Assembly: GCA_027924585.1 (NCBI GenBank)
Contig: BSBM01000753.1
Span: 20,026,001 to 20,090,000 of the forward strand
Source of the DNA: Larix kaempferi
Taxonomy: Eukaryota; Streptophyta; Pinopsida; Pinales; Pinaceae
Reading direction: 5' to 3'
Length of the DNA stretch: 64,000 nt
A program made the position numbers and the translations under genes. Below, in pieces: positions 11,291 through 20,894 of this stretch (positions within the stretch are counted from its first letter, which is position 1; every line of letters begins with the position of its first letter). Under the pieces are notes generated by a model that was not told the DNA's origin, made no database searches, and saw only the letters and a program-made list of their open reading frames with translations.

Positions 11291-12733
11291 AGCTCAATTT
11301 TCAAACGACCATATCTCCCTCTCCCGAACTCCGTTTGAAACGATTTTTTTTTTCAAATTGGGTGTTTTCAATCAAGGAATCCAAATATGCTATTAGATTT
11401 AAGAAATTTTCCATAGAAATTTATCTAATATTGTATTTTAGTGTTATTTATCACTTCAGTTCACCCATTTTGGCTCATTTTTTACAGTATTAGATTCTTA
11501 ATATTTTACAGCCATAGAAAAAATTTTTTACTATTCAAAGTGCATATCTAGAAATCTTTTTAAAAATTTTCAAGAAAGTGAAAGAAAGACTCATTATTGC
11601 ATTTTCATCTAGATTCAAATTTTTTCCTGTTTACTTCTTTAAAATCTTGCCCTTAGCAATTTTCTTGAACGAAGAAATCCATTTATTTATTTTAAAAGAA
11701 GTCTATTATTTGCTTTCATAAATCCAAAAAATCCATTGTTTTTTGAGTTATTTTTTGAAAAGCATTTAAATTCCTTTTAGTGAAAAAGTCATAAATATTT
11801 GCTTTTTATTTTCGAAAAATCCTTTATTTTTTGAAAATTTCTTGTAAAGCATTTAATTTTTTCAGGTTCAGTTTACAACACCTCACGTGCACTCACACGA
11901 TCACTTAATTGAACTAAGCCTTAAAACGTACCTTAATTTGAACACACTTTTAACCCCACTTGGGGAACACTAAAAGAATTCTTGTAGCTAGGTAGTATTG
12001 GGGGGATAGGTGTTCCAATAACACCCCTCAGTTCATACATCTGAGACATAGAAGTTGTCCAATTAGGGAGCTAAAATCTCTTAGTACTTTTTGGCGCGGT
12101 CACAACCGGTTTGTGGGAAGGCCTCTCCCCTAGGAGGGTTGAAGTCGCGAGGATGGTTCCGGAAGCCTGAGTGGGATACCGAAACCCATTCAGTAACCGA
12201 AGGGCTACCATTCGCAGTTCTCGGGATATCCCTGTATTGGGATATTGCGATCAAAGGACCAAACGGCAGATTTACCTTTTCTCGACGCGTCATGAATGGA
12301 GTATCCTAGTAGCCTGTCTTTTAGGATTGATTACCCGGTGTCCCTCCCGGTAGGGGGATATCTAGCCGTTGTCTCAACATTCATATTGTCTGACTTGGAT
12401 TTCATCACCTTGCAGAGGATATCGTCTGTTTGAGTCACAATACTTTTAGATTAGGTGTTTGCATGATCTTTACCACCTTTTGAGTCTAGTTACACCTATT
12501 TTTTCTAGGAGCCGCTTGCATGTTGGTATTCTGACCAGTTGTTACATTCCTCCACTTATTGTAGCACAGCTGCTAGAATAAGGGCATTTTTTGAGGATTG
12601 ATTTTTGGCCTGTGAGCCTTCTTTTTCACTCCCCTTCTTGCACCCTTGGTTGCATTAGGGTTTTGCGTCTTTTACATATATATCACCACCTGATACTTAA
12701 AACAAATTTTTACATAAAAAACATATTCTCACC
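11291..12733 (+). other. Leader between array and gag, no gene recognised
   Basis: AT-rich to 11870, then more balanced sequence. No protein family recognised. The gag frame is open from about 12734, upstream of its first ATG, and encodes an arginine/serine-rich stretch (RRSRRLQGE), so translation may start upstream of the first ATG or after splicing. Confidence 0.5.
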
Positions 12734-12943
12734 ATTGAGAATTCTAGACGTTCTCGTCGTCTACAGGGCGAACTCCCAGAGTTTAGTCCACTTGGATCTC
12801 CACGTCACGGACGCAGAGCCCTATCCCTTGATTCGACACATCGTCAATCAACTAGACAGTCATCCGATTCTGACATACCTCACTTCACCTTTGATTTGGA
12901 GGTAGAATCCGAAAACCCCACAGAGTTACCACCAACCACCATT

Positions 12944-14593
12944 ATGTCTGGAACACCATTTGATCCACTATTTACAACTACCATAGGTCAGACATCCGCA
13001 GACCCATCTGCTGTCGTACCATCCACGGCAACAACCACCCCCCTGGGTATGCCCAATATGGGTAACACTCCACATTCAGGAATGCCTAGCACATGGCCAC
13101 CACCTGTCATGGGCATGCCCAACATGGGGGTCATACCCCCTTCGGTTTCCACAAACCCTATCCCAGGAATCCCTAGTGCGATTCCTAACCCAAGTGTAAC
13201 TCATGTTGCACTTGGGAGTGCTATACCAGGAATCCCTAGTGCGATTCCTAACCCAAGTGTAACCCATGTTGCACTTGGGAGCTCTAACCCATATCAGGCC
13301 ACACCTATTGGAGGGCACATACCCTCCATACCTAACATACCTATAGGCGCTACTGGACCCCTACACCATACCACAATGGCTAGGAAGGTCCCGGTTCCGG
13401 TCACCACATCCGCTAGTCTACCATACATGGCAAGTCTGAACCTGCCAGATTTAGCTAGGCTCACAAATGACCCCATCAGACATGATCCTGCTTGGCCCCA
13501 TATGCCCACTAAGCTTCCCTCTGACATCCCTAAGTTTGAGGGAAAGGCTAGAGAAGACCCCCAAAATCATATCATGTCCTTCCATCTATGGTGTTCCTCC
13601 AACTCCATAGTGGATGACTCAATCCGCCTACGGCTTTTACAACGCACCTTCACTGGCTCTGCAGCCAAATGGTATATCGAGCAACCCCATGGGACGCATT
13701 CCACATTTACCTCCCTTGCCTCGACCTTCCTGCAGTTCTTTCAGCTACCGGTCCGCTATGATGCGGGCATCGAGATCCTACTGTCTTGCAGACAAACCAC
13801 GGCCACCCACATCACTGACCACATTCATGAGTGGCGTCGACGTCGAAGCCTCTGCAAAATTAAATTAGACGACCGTATCTTTTTAGATTGGTTTCTAAAA
13901 TCCCTCCTCCCTCTCATTGCGAAGGATGTGGCATCTGAAAGACCCCAGTCTGAAGAAGAGGCCATCCTCAAAACCCAACAGTTTGATCTCATCTACGCCC
14001 AGTCGGGTTATCTATACACAATCATACCTGACGCCCCACGAGGTGACTCTTCACGTGGTGACGCACCGGGGGCATCACATGCCGCTGATGGCATCATTGG
14101 CCAAATCACCCCGCAACCTAAACCTTTCAGCAGGGTGAGCACCATGCCCGCCCCAGACCTCTCTAGGGCTACATCCAGTTCCGGAGCAACAACTTCTTAT
14201 GCTCCAACAAACCAGACCCATCACATTCATGGACCCTCTTGTCCACAACATTGTTATGGGCAAGCGCCATCAGCGTATGTACCTCCTACATACTATGCTC
14301 AACCTACTACACAGAACCCCATTCAGTTCTCACCACAACCGTTGCATTACCCACAGCAAACTGCACTAGCTAATCCACCACATCCAATAGCTCAGGGGTA
14401 CCAACGACCCCAACAGGCAACTGGACCACCTCCAGCTCCACCTGCATACTACCCACCGCAACCTGCTCCCGCACCTGCGGCTCCCCAGAATCCCCCCAAT
14501 GCTCAAGGGCATGTGTACGCACAACAACACCAGCCCCAATACCAAAATAACCAACAACATCAGCAAGGTCCTCCACCTCCCAATCCTCCGTAG
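12944..14593 (+). CDS. Gag (capsid region) of Tat-like element, ends at TAG
   Basis: Structural protein that packages element RNA in virus-like particles. The first ATG of the frame is at 12944, giving about 549 codons. The same frame is open back to about 12734 without an ATG. The N-terminal third is rich in Pro, Ser, Thr and Gly and contains a perfect in-frame 21-residue duplication (63-bp copies at 13163-13225 and 13226-13288). A retrotransposon Gag domain spans about 13502-14030, with the typical IPKFEG start, HIMSFHLWC, and AAKWY blocks. The C-terminus is Gln/Pro-rich. The TAG at 14591-14593 is in frame with the zinc-knuckle/protease ORF that follows, so the two would form one polyprotein if the stop is read through. 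In a copy this young the single TAG may be a recent CAG-to-TAG change or a recoding site. Confidence 0.85.
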   Translation: MSGTPFDPLFTTTIGQTSADPSAVVPSTATTTPLGMPNMGNTPHSGMPSTWPPPVMGMPNMGVIPPSVSTNPIPGIPSAIPNPSVTHVALGSAIPGIPSAIPNPSVTHVALGSSNPYQATPIGGHIPSIPNIPIGATGPLHHTTMARKVPVPVTTSASLPYMASLNLPDLARLTNDPIRHDPAWPHMPTKLPSDIPKFEGKAREDPQNHIMSFHLWCSSNSIVDDSIRLRLLQRTFTGSAAKWYIEQPHGTHSTFTSLASTFLQFFQLPVRYDAGIEILLSCRQTTATHITDHIHEWRRRRSLCKIKLDDRIFLDWFLKSLLPLIAKDVASERPQSEEEAILKTQQFDLIYAQSGYLYTIIPDAPRGDSSRGDAPGASHAADGIIGQITPQPKPFSRVSTMPAPDLSRATSSSGATTSYAPTNQTHHIHGPSCPQHCYGQAPSAYVPPTYYAQPTTQNPIQFSPQPLHYPQQTALANPPHPIAQGYQRPQQATGPPPAPPAYYPPQPAPAPAAPQNPPNAQGHVYAQQHQPQYQNNQQHQQGPPPPNPP

Positions 14594-17566
14594 AATAAGA
14601 ATGCTGCTCCTCCCAACCGCAATCCGGATCGGAATCCTAAGCAACCTAGAAGTAATAACCTCAGAACAAACCACCCTTGTTCTATCTGTGGGGTATATGG
14701 TCATTACACGCATTCTTGCCCACATTTGGAGCGAGCTCGGCAACTCTGGACCGACGATGCACATCGTCAAGGGCAAGCGGCTCCTCAGCCGCCACCCAAC
14801 CCTCCACCACCTCAACATCAACCCTTGGTGCTGCAAAACCCCTTTCCAAACCAAGGTGTAGTGAACACTCAGCCGTTAGCCCCCCCTCAGGGCAACGTGC
14901 CACCACAGCAGATTACTTATGCAGCCCCTGATCAACCCATGTTTGATTCAGGAACTCACCATTTGTTGATGATGTCGACTGCCGATGCCAACCTCCAATC
15001 TCGCCGGAACCAATATGGCTCCACTTCTGAAGCCCCCCCCGCCGACAAGAACACTAACGTTAATCCCACAGATCAAACGTTACGTATACCTCCGGCCCCA
15101 CTTGATGGCGCTTCCAAAGCACCTCACTTCCCACTTCGTCGCATCAACAGTAATCCCAATGCTTGCGCTGCGTCGAATTACAACATTGTCGACGACTTAG
15201 CCCAGTCTCCTGCAGCCATGTCTGCTTTAGAAGTTTTGAAAAACTGTCCTTCGCAGCGCAAAACTTTGCTCTCTGCCATTGGCGCCATTGACCCCAATGA
15301 TTCACAGCTGATCGCGTTCGATTCAGACCAGTCTGAACCACGCCTGCCTTCCTATTTAGCATTCCAAGTTTCCGTTTCTGTTCGGAATCTTGTTATCCAT
15401 CGGTGCATTATCGATGAAGGGGCCTCTACATGCGTCATGTCCACTTTCGTTTGGCAAAACTTGGGATCCCCTACTCTCCAGCAGTCCACCACTGCATTGC
15501 GAGCCTATGACGGCCGTTCAGCACAACCCCAAGGTCTATTAGCTAATGTCCCCGTCCAGCTGGCGGGTAAAACCGTCCTCATTGACATTGAGGTCATCAA
15601 TGCCCAACTAGACTATAACCTTTTACTTGGTCGCAACTACATGTATTCCATGCGGGCTGTTGCCTCATCCGTATTTCGCACCATGCAGTTCCCCCATGAG
15701 GGACGCGTGGTCAAGGTCGACCAGCTCACCTATTACGATCCCAAGGCCCCCGCCACACCTGAAAATGTTCTCCCCATGGTTGAACAACCTATTTGTGGTG
15801 CAACTACCTCATTCATTTCCTCAGTAGGACCCGGACTTTACTCCGAGGCGCCGATGACCTCTACATTCCAGGCCATTCCACCACCATCACCGGAGACCCA
15901 CGTCGCTAACCTCTGCACCCTTTCACAAACACCCGGTAATCAGCCACCCTTGTTCCCTAAACCACCATTGGTCCCTAGTCACATCGGTGTTACACCCATC
16001 CACACAATCCCCTTTCTATTTCCTCCTTCGGGTGTAGTAAGCGCCCCGGTTATGGCTACCCTTAGTCTACCCGGGTTAACATTGGGATTACCCATGTGGT
16101 ATATTTCGCCTCCAGTTCCACCGCCGACACCAAATGTCATCCTGCAACTGGTGCAACCCATTGTTACTTCTACCGAACCACCTCCCGGTATCGCGACTCC
16201 TTCGTCATCGACGAATCCCCCTCCATTCGTCAGGCCCACTGGGGGCAGAGGCCCACAACCATACACTGCGGTTCCCCCACCCAAGGCAGTTAAACCTCCC
16301 CCCGCATTTCGTGCTCCTCCAAAATGCTCGCTGTGTGATGAGTTAGGCCATCCAACCCATCAGTGCCCACAGTTACCTGCATTGCAGGAACACATGCAAA
16401 TGCTGGACGATGACCCCAACATCCCGGTGGTCAAGCTCGCTCCAAACCCCATGCCTCATGATAAATCACTGCGTACCAACCACCCATGTGCAATATGCGG
16501 TATTTACGGCCACTACTCCCACAACTGTCCTGACATCCCAGACTATAGAGCAGCTCTCTACGAGATGAACAATTTGGACCTAGAGACGGCACCCCCTACT
16601 ATCGAGGAGATCTACCCTCCCGCATCATCCTCATCCGGAGAGATTAACACCATCTACATGATCTCTTCGACTACCACTACCTCATCACTCGATTTGACCA
16701 CTCAAAGCTCCCGCAATGATGAAGAGGTTCTCGAGAATCCTACTACCTTTGATTATCCTGGGGAAGACATGCACCATCGTCCATACTTCCTCCTGGAAGA
16801 GACTTCATCCACCACCGCTACCCAATCCGCGGTTGAGTCCAAGGATTTCCTTCCTACTAAAATCGACTGGTTAACGGATCCCATGGCCGATATTTCTCCC
16901 GTCATCCACATTGACATCTCTGACCCACTTGGTGCCCTTCATACCATCACATTAGGAACCTCCCACAGTGAGCATGAGATCGGAGAATACCAACAACTCT
17001 TCCAAGAATTCACTGATGTCTTTACTTGGTCAGATACCGAAATGCCTGGCCTTGACCCCGCCATTTATACGATCTCCACTGGATACCCGTCTGTCCGGTC
17101 GGCCCCTTCCATTGATCCCTTTGACACACAGGTTCAACCCTTTCAAATCGACCAGGAAACCACATGTCCACAACATGGGGGCAGGCCCAAAACCTTTCCT
17201 ACTCATCATCACCGTGATCCTCGTCGGAGATACTGGGGGCATCCACCCCACAAAGGGAATCCCCCATCATCATATCATCACTTCAGTATGCCACCACGAC
17301 CCACAGCCTCATGGTATAACACCCCGCCAGCAGTTGCTCAATGCCCTATTGATCTCTCTATGAGACAACATCTGCACCACATTGACACCTCTGAGTTAGG
17401 GGGCATAATAGATTACCTCAACCCCGGGATAGGGGGCATGATCAATCATTTTGAACCTTCCCCATCATCTCTATCTCAACACCTCAATGAGCCCATCGTT
17501 CAAACCAACACATATGTGATCCACAATCACAAACCCCATGCACATAGCATGGGGGCAGGTCATTAA
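14594..17566 (+). CDS. Zinc knuckles and aspartic protease, in frame after gag TAG
   Basis: Open in the gag frame from 14594 to TAA at 17564-17566 (990 codons); the first ATG is only at 14726, inside the region after the first knuckle, so readthrough is the natural expression route. First CX2CX4HX4C knuckle at 14678-14719. The retroviral-type aspartic protease has catalytic DEGAS at 15413 and the conserved LLLGRNYM block near 15625. Two more CCHC knuckles lie after the protease, 16325-16366 and 16487-16528, and the last shares LRTNHPC and a near-identical core with the first, so it looks duplicated. A pre-reverse-transcriptase block (LFQEFTDVFTW, MPGLDP) is at about 16986-17062. After that pol similarity stops and a His/Pro-rich tail with no known domain runs to the end. 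Reverse transcriptase, RNase H and integrase are missing. Confidence 0.8.
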   Translation, partial: NKNAAPPNRNPDRNPKQPRSNNLRTNHPCSICGVYGHYTHSCPHLERARQLWTDDAHRQGQAAPQPPPNPPPPQHQPLVLQNPFPNQGVVNTQPLAPPQGNVPPQQITYAAPDQPMFDSGTHHLLMMSTADANLQSRRNQYGSTSEAPPADKNTNVNPTDQTLRIPPAPLDGASKAPHFPLRRINSNPNACAASNYNIVDDLAQSPAAMSALEVLKNCPSQRKTLLSAIGAIDPNDSQLIAFDSDQSEPRLPSYLAFQVSVSVRNLVIHRCIIDEGASTCVMSTFVWQNLGSPTLQQSTTALRAYDGRSAQPQGLLANVPVQLAGKTVLIDIEVINAQLDYNLLLGRNYMYSMRAVASSVFRTMQFPHEGRVVKVDQLTYYDPKAPATPENVLPMVEQPICGATTSFISSVGPGLYSEAPMTSTFQAIPPPSPETHVANLCTLSQTPGNQPPLFPKPPLVPSHIGVTPIHTIPFLFPPSGVVSAPVMATLSLPGLTLGLPMWYISPPVPPPTPNVILQLVQPIVTSTEPPPGIATPSSSTNPPPFVRPTGGRGPQPYTAVPPPKAVKPPPAFRAPPKCSLCDELGHPTHQCPQLPALQEHMQMLDDDPNIPVVKLAPNPMPHDKSLRTNHPCAICGIYGHYSHNCPDIPDYRAALYEMNNLDLETAPPTIEEIYPPASSSSGEINTIYMISSTTTTSSLDLTTQSSRNDEEVLENPTTFDYPGEDMHHRPYFLLEETSSTTATQSAVESKDFLPTKIDWLTDPMADISPVIHIDISDPLGALHTITLGTSHSEHEIGEYQQLFQEFTDVFTWSDTEMPGLDPAIYTISTGYPSVRSAPSIDPFDTQVQPFQIDQETTCPQHGGRPKTFPTHHHRDPRRRYWGHPPHKGNPPSSYHHFSMPPRPTASWYNTPPAVAQCPIDLSMRQHLHHIDTSELGGIIDYLNPGIGGMINHFEPSPSSLSQHLNEPIVQTNTYVIHNHKPHAHSMGAGH

Positions 17567-17754
17567 CCCTGCTCACTTTTTCATATTCATGATCTCAACC
17601 ATTTTTGAGGTCATGTGTCACTTGTATATTTCAGTTGATTTGATACACCTAGTATTTTTCCCCCACGGGTCATCATTTCTCCCCACCACTGCATCCTTCG
17701 CTTGGTGGGATCACCTTTATTTGTAGCCATTTTTTAACCTAGTTCTTTCCTTTA

Positions 17755-18310
17755 ACCATTCCGGAGTCCTTATGACCTCCGTTTTTCGCACCATTTGCAC
17801 TGCCGGATTCATATTTCCGTGCCCGTGATGATGCTTGAGATCATTTCTCGCTCTCACCTTTAGATTTTCCGGGCATCTTTTCCACGCCCCCTCGTCACCT
17901 CGGTTTGCGTGCCACATCGGCCGTTCTCCGTTTTCGATGTGCCTTATATCGCCGGATTCAGTTTTCCGCGCTCGTGATGATGCTAGAGATCATTTCTCGC
18001 TCTCACCTTTATATTTTTTGGGCATCTTTTCCACGCCCCCCTCGTCACCTCGGTTAGCGTGCCACATCGGCCGTTCTCCGTTTTCGACTTGCCTTATATT
18101 GCAGGATTCAGTTTTCCACCTCGTGATGATGCTAGAGATCATTTATCGCTCTCACCTTTATATTTTTTGGGCATCTTTTCCACGCCCCCCTCGTCACCTC
18201 GGTTAGCGTGCCACATCGGCCGTTCTCCGTTTTCGACAATCCTTATGTCACCGGATCCAGTTTTCCGCACAGATGACGGTGCTTGAAACCTTTTCTCGCC
18301 CTCATCAATC
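17755..18310. repeat. 149-bp tandem array, about four copies
   Basis: Units begin near 17826 (GATGATGCTTGAGATC), 17975, 18124 and 18272, giving periods of 149, 149 and 148. Each contains GGGCATCTTTTCCACGCC and CACATCGGCCGTTCTCCG. The middle copies are nearly identical while the first and last are more diverged, as expected when arrays grow from the centre. Confidence 0.85.
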
Positions 18311-18319
18311 CATTTTTTG

Positions 18320-18790
18320 TTCGGTATAATTTTATCCCTTTTTCGGGTCGAGCAACCCCTTTTACGAAAAAGGCACTTAGGGAGTTTCTGTTAAGCTCTT
18401 TTCTGACTCCTAAAACAATGAAAAGATCGCCGAGCAATCTTGCTTCCTTTCATGCTCGATAAACGTATCTGAAAGGGCGTCTACCTGGTATAAGTTTACC
18501 CCTTTTCCGGACCTTGTAGACTAATTACGAAAAAGGTATACTCTAGTCACATCGGCTAGAAGAGTTCTCCATCCGCATCATTTTATTCTTTTTCGGGCCT
18601 TGGAGACTAAACTTACGAAAAAGAAACACCAATAGAGTCCACTTACCGTTTTCAGACTCTCTAAACATGAAAGCAACCATGAGCATGCACCGTCCTGGGC
18701 TCACAAAATCCACAGGACCGTACCATTTCAGAGCATACTTTTATCCCTTCTTGGAGCTCATTAAAACCACGAAGAAGGAATCAATGGTGC
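18320..18790 (+). other. Four recurrent stem-loops in the 3' region
   Basis: Arms of the type CCTTTTTCG ... CGAAAAAGG recur around 18338-18373, 18500-18537, 18589-18623 and 18747-18779, each with a loop of about 20-25 bases. Three carry the TTTTTCG/CGAAAAA version, the second with one mismatch. The fourth reads CCTTCTT ... AAGAAGG, a change on both arms that keeps pairing. Spacing is about 90-160 bp. A structured RNA role, for example packaging or export, is inference. Confidence 0.5.
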
Positions 18791-19960
18791 CTCTTGGCGC
18801 TACAACACATCACGTCTACTCACATAGCAGCTTCCCCATTTTGGTCGCCTTTGTTCAGAGTATTCTGCAGTATGTCACCTTGACAATTCCTCGACGGCAC
18901 CTATCAGCTCGTCCTCCCCCCCCAGAGTAAGTACATACCCTTCAGTCCCTAAAAGATGATCCCCACACCTACAAGTCAGTCCCCTACGCTGCCAGGTCAA
19001 CCATTTCATCATGCTCTGAACAAAGGAAGTTTGAGTCTACCCATTTTTTGACCCAGTTATTTACCATCCCCACAACTATGTCAGTCCTACCAGCAGTACT
19101 ACATCACTTCAGTTCTACACCTCGAGCTCCTATTAAGGAAACATCATTGCCTTGTTAGTTGCTGGTCTCCCTCTGTCGACGACAACCACATTGATTCCAG
19201 AGGATAGGCCTAGAGGTCCCTGTGTCTTGGACTCATTACCATTTATAATGAGTGCCTACGGATCATTTCGAGAGGAATCCTCAGTGCCTCTCCAAATGGT
19301 TGTTTCTCACATGCTCGACTTCAACACCTTGATCGCATCGTTGAGACTCGCACAGGGTATTGGTCCGTTCGGTTATTAGTCGAAGACCCCGGATACCACC
19401 TGACTCCTCCACATTTGAGAGTCTACCTATGGATACAACCAGTTACATTTTTTCTATAGATATCCGGGTTGCATATGGCGACAGTATTCAGATGTACCCC
19501 AGTTTTATACTCCCTCGAGTATACAGATACAAATACTTCCCAAAGATGGCTCACAGTCATTGAGTCCATACGGATGTTGGACACCTTCAGTTTCAGCAGT
19601 TCAACAGTTATTCCAGTGTATCAGTTATTGAGATCAGCCATGATCATGAGTATATCCCACAATAATGTCCCCTCTGGACCATTATGATGTACCAGTATAT
19701 TTCTTTACGTATTAGATCCCCCTTCTTGGGACTAATTGTTTTGTATATGTCTTGATACGAGCATGGGAATGCCCGCCTCGTCCTTTATCAGAGATTATAC
19801 CTCATTCATATTGAGGCCATGTAATATTTTTGTTTTTGCAGCTTCCAAGGACCGTGGCTCCCGTCTCCAACCGGTCTCTTCTCTCCACTAAAACCCTAGA
19901 AAAAGACAAATGAACTATGATGTCTATCGGCCATACGATGAGCTCCTGCCCTCACACATC

Positions 19961-19971
19961 AGGGGGCAATC
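19961..19971 (+). other. Polypurine tract of Tat-like element
   Basis: AGGGGGCAATC directly precedes the 3' LTR start at 19972. The GGGGGCA core is typical of Tat-group elements and primes second-strand synthesis. Confidence 0.75.
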
Positions 19972-20692
19972 TGTTAACACCTAAAAAGTGCTCACTAGCT
20001 CATTCCCTTACTCACATGACCCATTTGTCCACTTTTTCACCATCTGAGCCTCCGAAACCAACGAAAGGTCACCAAAAGACCTTAGTACACCCCTTTTTCC
20101 ATTAAAAAAGATTATTTTTCCAAGAAAATCATAAAAAACCCTCAAAAAGGGTCCAAATTCCCAAAAATATTAAAAAGGGAATTAAAATATTATTTTTATT
20201 CAAAAAAGGAAAAAGGAGGGAAAAGTACCTAAACCATGTTGGTCAATACCATTTGGTTTCCACAAAACCACAAATGGTATTCCTCACCACCAAAACCTAT
20301 AAAAAGGTGGTAGGGGCTCCTCATTTCACATCCATCCATTATCTCATCCTTATGCTGCTGAAATCTCCCCTGAGCATTTTAGCCATTGCAAACCACATTG
20401 GAGAAGAGACCATTGGAGATTGGAGTTGCTCATCCTTGGAGCCATTCAACCTCACCATTAGAGGTATTGATTCCGCAAGCACTTGCTTGCCCCCCCACTT
20501 TTCAATACAAAAATTATTTCTTATGTTTCTTGTTCTTGATTTTTGAAATATTTAAATTATTTGCTTAGATTCTTGCTTAGATCCATGAAAAGTATTGTTT
20601 ATTTAGTTTATTGTTTTTATTTCTATTGAAACTGCTACTACTAGTTAGTAGGTGCCCATAGCACTAAGCTTGGTTGCAAAACCGAGCCAACA
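19972..20692 (+). repeat. 3' LTR of the Tat-like element
   Basis: 721 bp copy of 10115-10835 with the single difference at 20403. Followed by the second CCATG duplication (20693-20697). Confidence 0.95.
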
Positions 20693-20697
20693 CCATG

Positions 20698-20894
20698 ATA
20701 AGTCAAAACACATAGAGATCCAATATTTCTATATATGGGATATGGTGCAGGAAGGAGCTATAAAGCTTGAGTATGTGAACATTGACCAACAAGTTGCTGA
20801 TATATTGACCAAACCTCTGTCTGGAGTAAAGTTTGAGTATTTTCGAGACAAGCTTGGTGTAGTTCAGAAGGACCCTCCTCGAAAGGGGGAGTGA
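20698..20894 (+). pseudogene. Copia-A RNase H, 3' end
   Basis: Continues the gene interrupted at 10114: SKHIEIQYFYIWDMV, then VNIDQQVADILTKPLSG and a KFEYFRDKLGV end, finishing at TGA 20892-20894. This is the standard C-terminus of a Copia polyprotein. The fragment itself has no stop or frameshift, so the insertion hit the best-preserved part of the old gene. Confidence 0.9.

Larger units (their letters stand above)
17567..19960 (+). other. Non-coding 3' region of Tat-like element
   Basis: No pol or env-like reading frame is found. It holds the 149-bp tandem array (17755-18310), the recurrent stem-loops (18320-18790) and about 1.1 kb of unrecognised sequence to the polypurine tract. Short open frames here show no family resemblance. 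The position matches the spacer that some Tat elements carry between pol and the 3' LTR. Confidence 0.65.
10115..20692 (+). mobile_element. Young non-autonomous Tat/Ogre-like Gypsy element
   Basis: 10.6 kb, bounded by two 721-bp LTRs and a perfect CCATG duplication. The primer site resembles the tRNA-Arg type of Tat/Ogre elements and the AGGGGGCAATC polypurine tract abuts the 3' LTR. Inside are a 2.1-kb leader with a CpG-rich array, gag, an in-frame TAG, zinc knuckles, protease and only the beginning of reverse transcriptase. The rest of pol is absent. A 2.4-kb non-coding 3' region holds a 149-bp array and repeated stem-loops. One mismatch between the LTRs means very recent movement, so enzymes must have come from another element. 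Lineage is inferred from primer site, protease style and polypurine tract. Confidence 0.9.

Noticed and set aside
10910-11396. Overlapping open frames of 95-133 codons on both strands
   Set aside because: All arise from the CpG-rich tandem array, which lacks stops in every frame.
13076-14906. Many - strand open frames across gag
   Set aside because: Shadows of the real + strand gag frame, whose domain order is clear.
18667-19687. Short + strand frames in the Tat-like 3' region
   Set aside because: No family similarity; they lie in non-coding spacer between pol remnant and polypurine tract.
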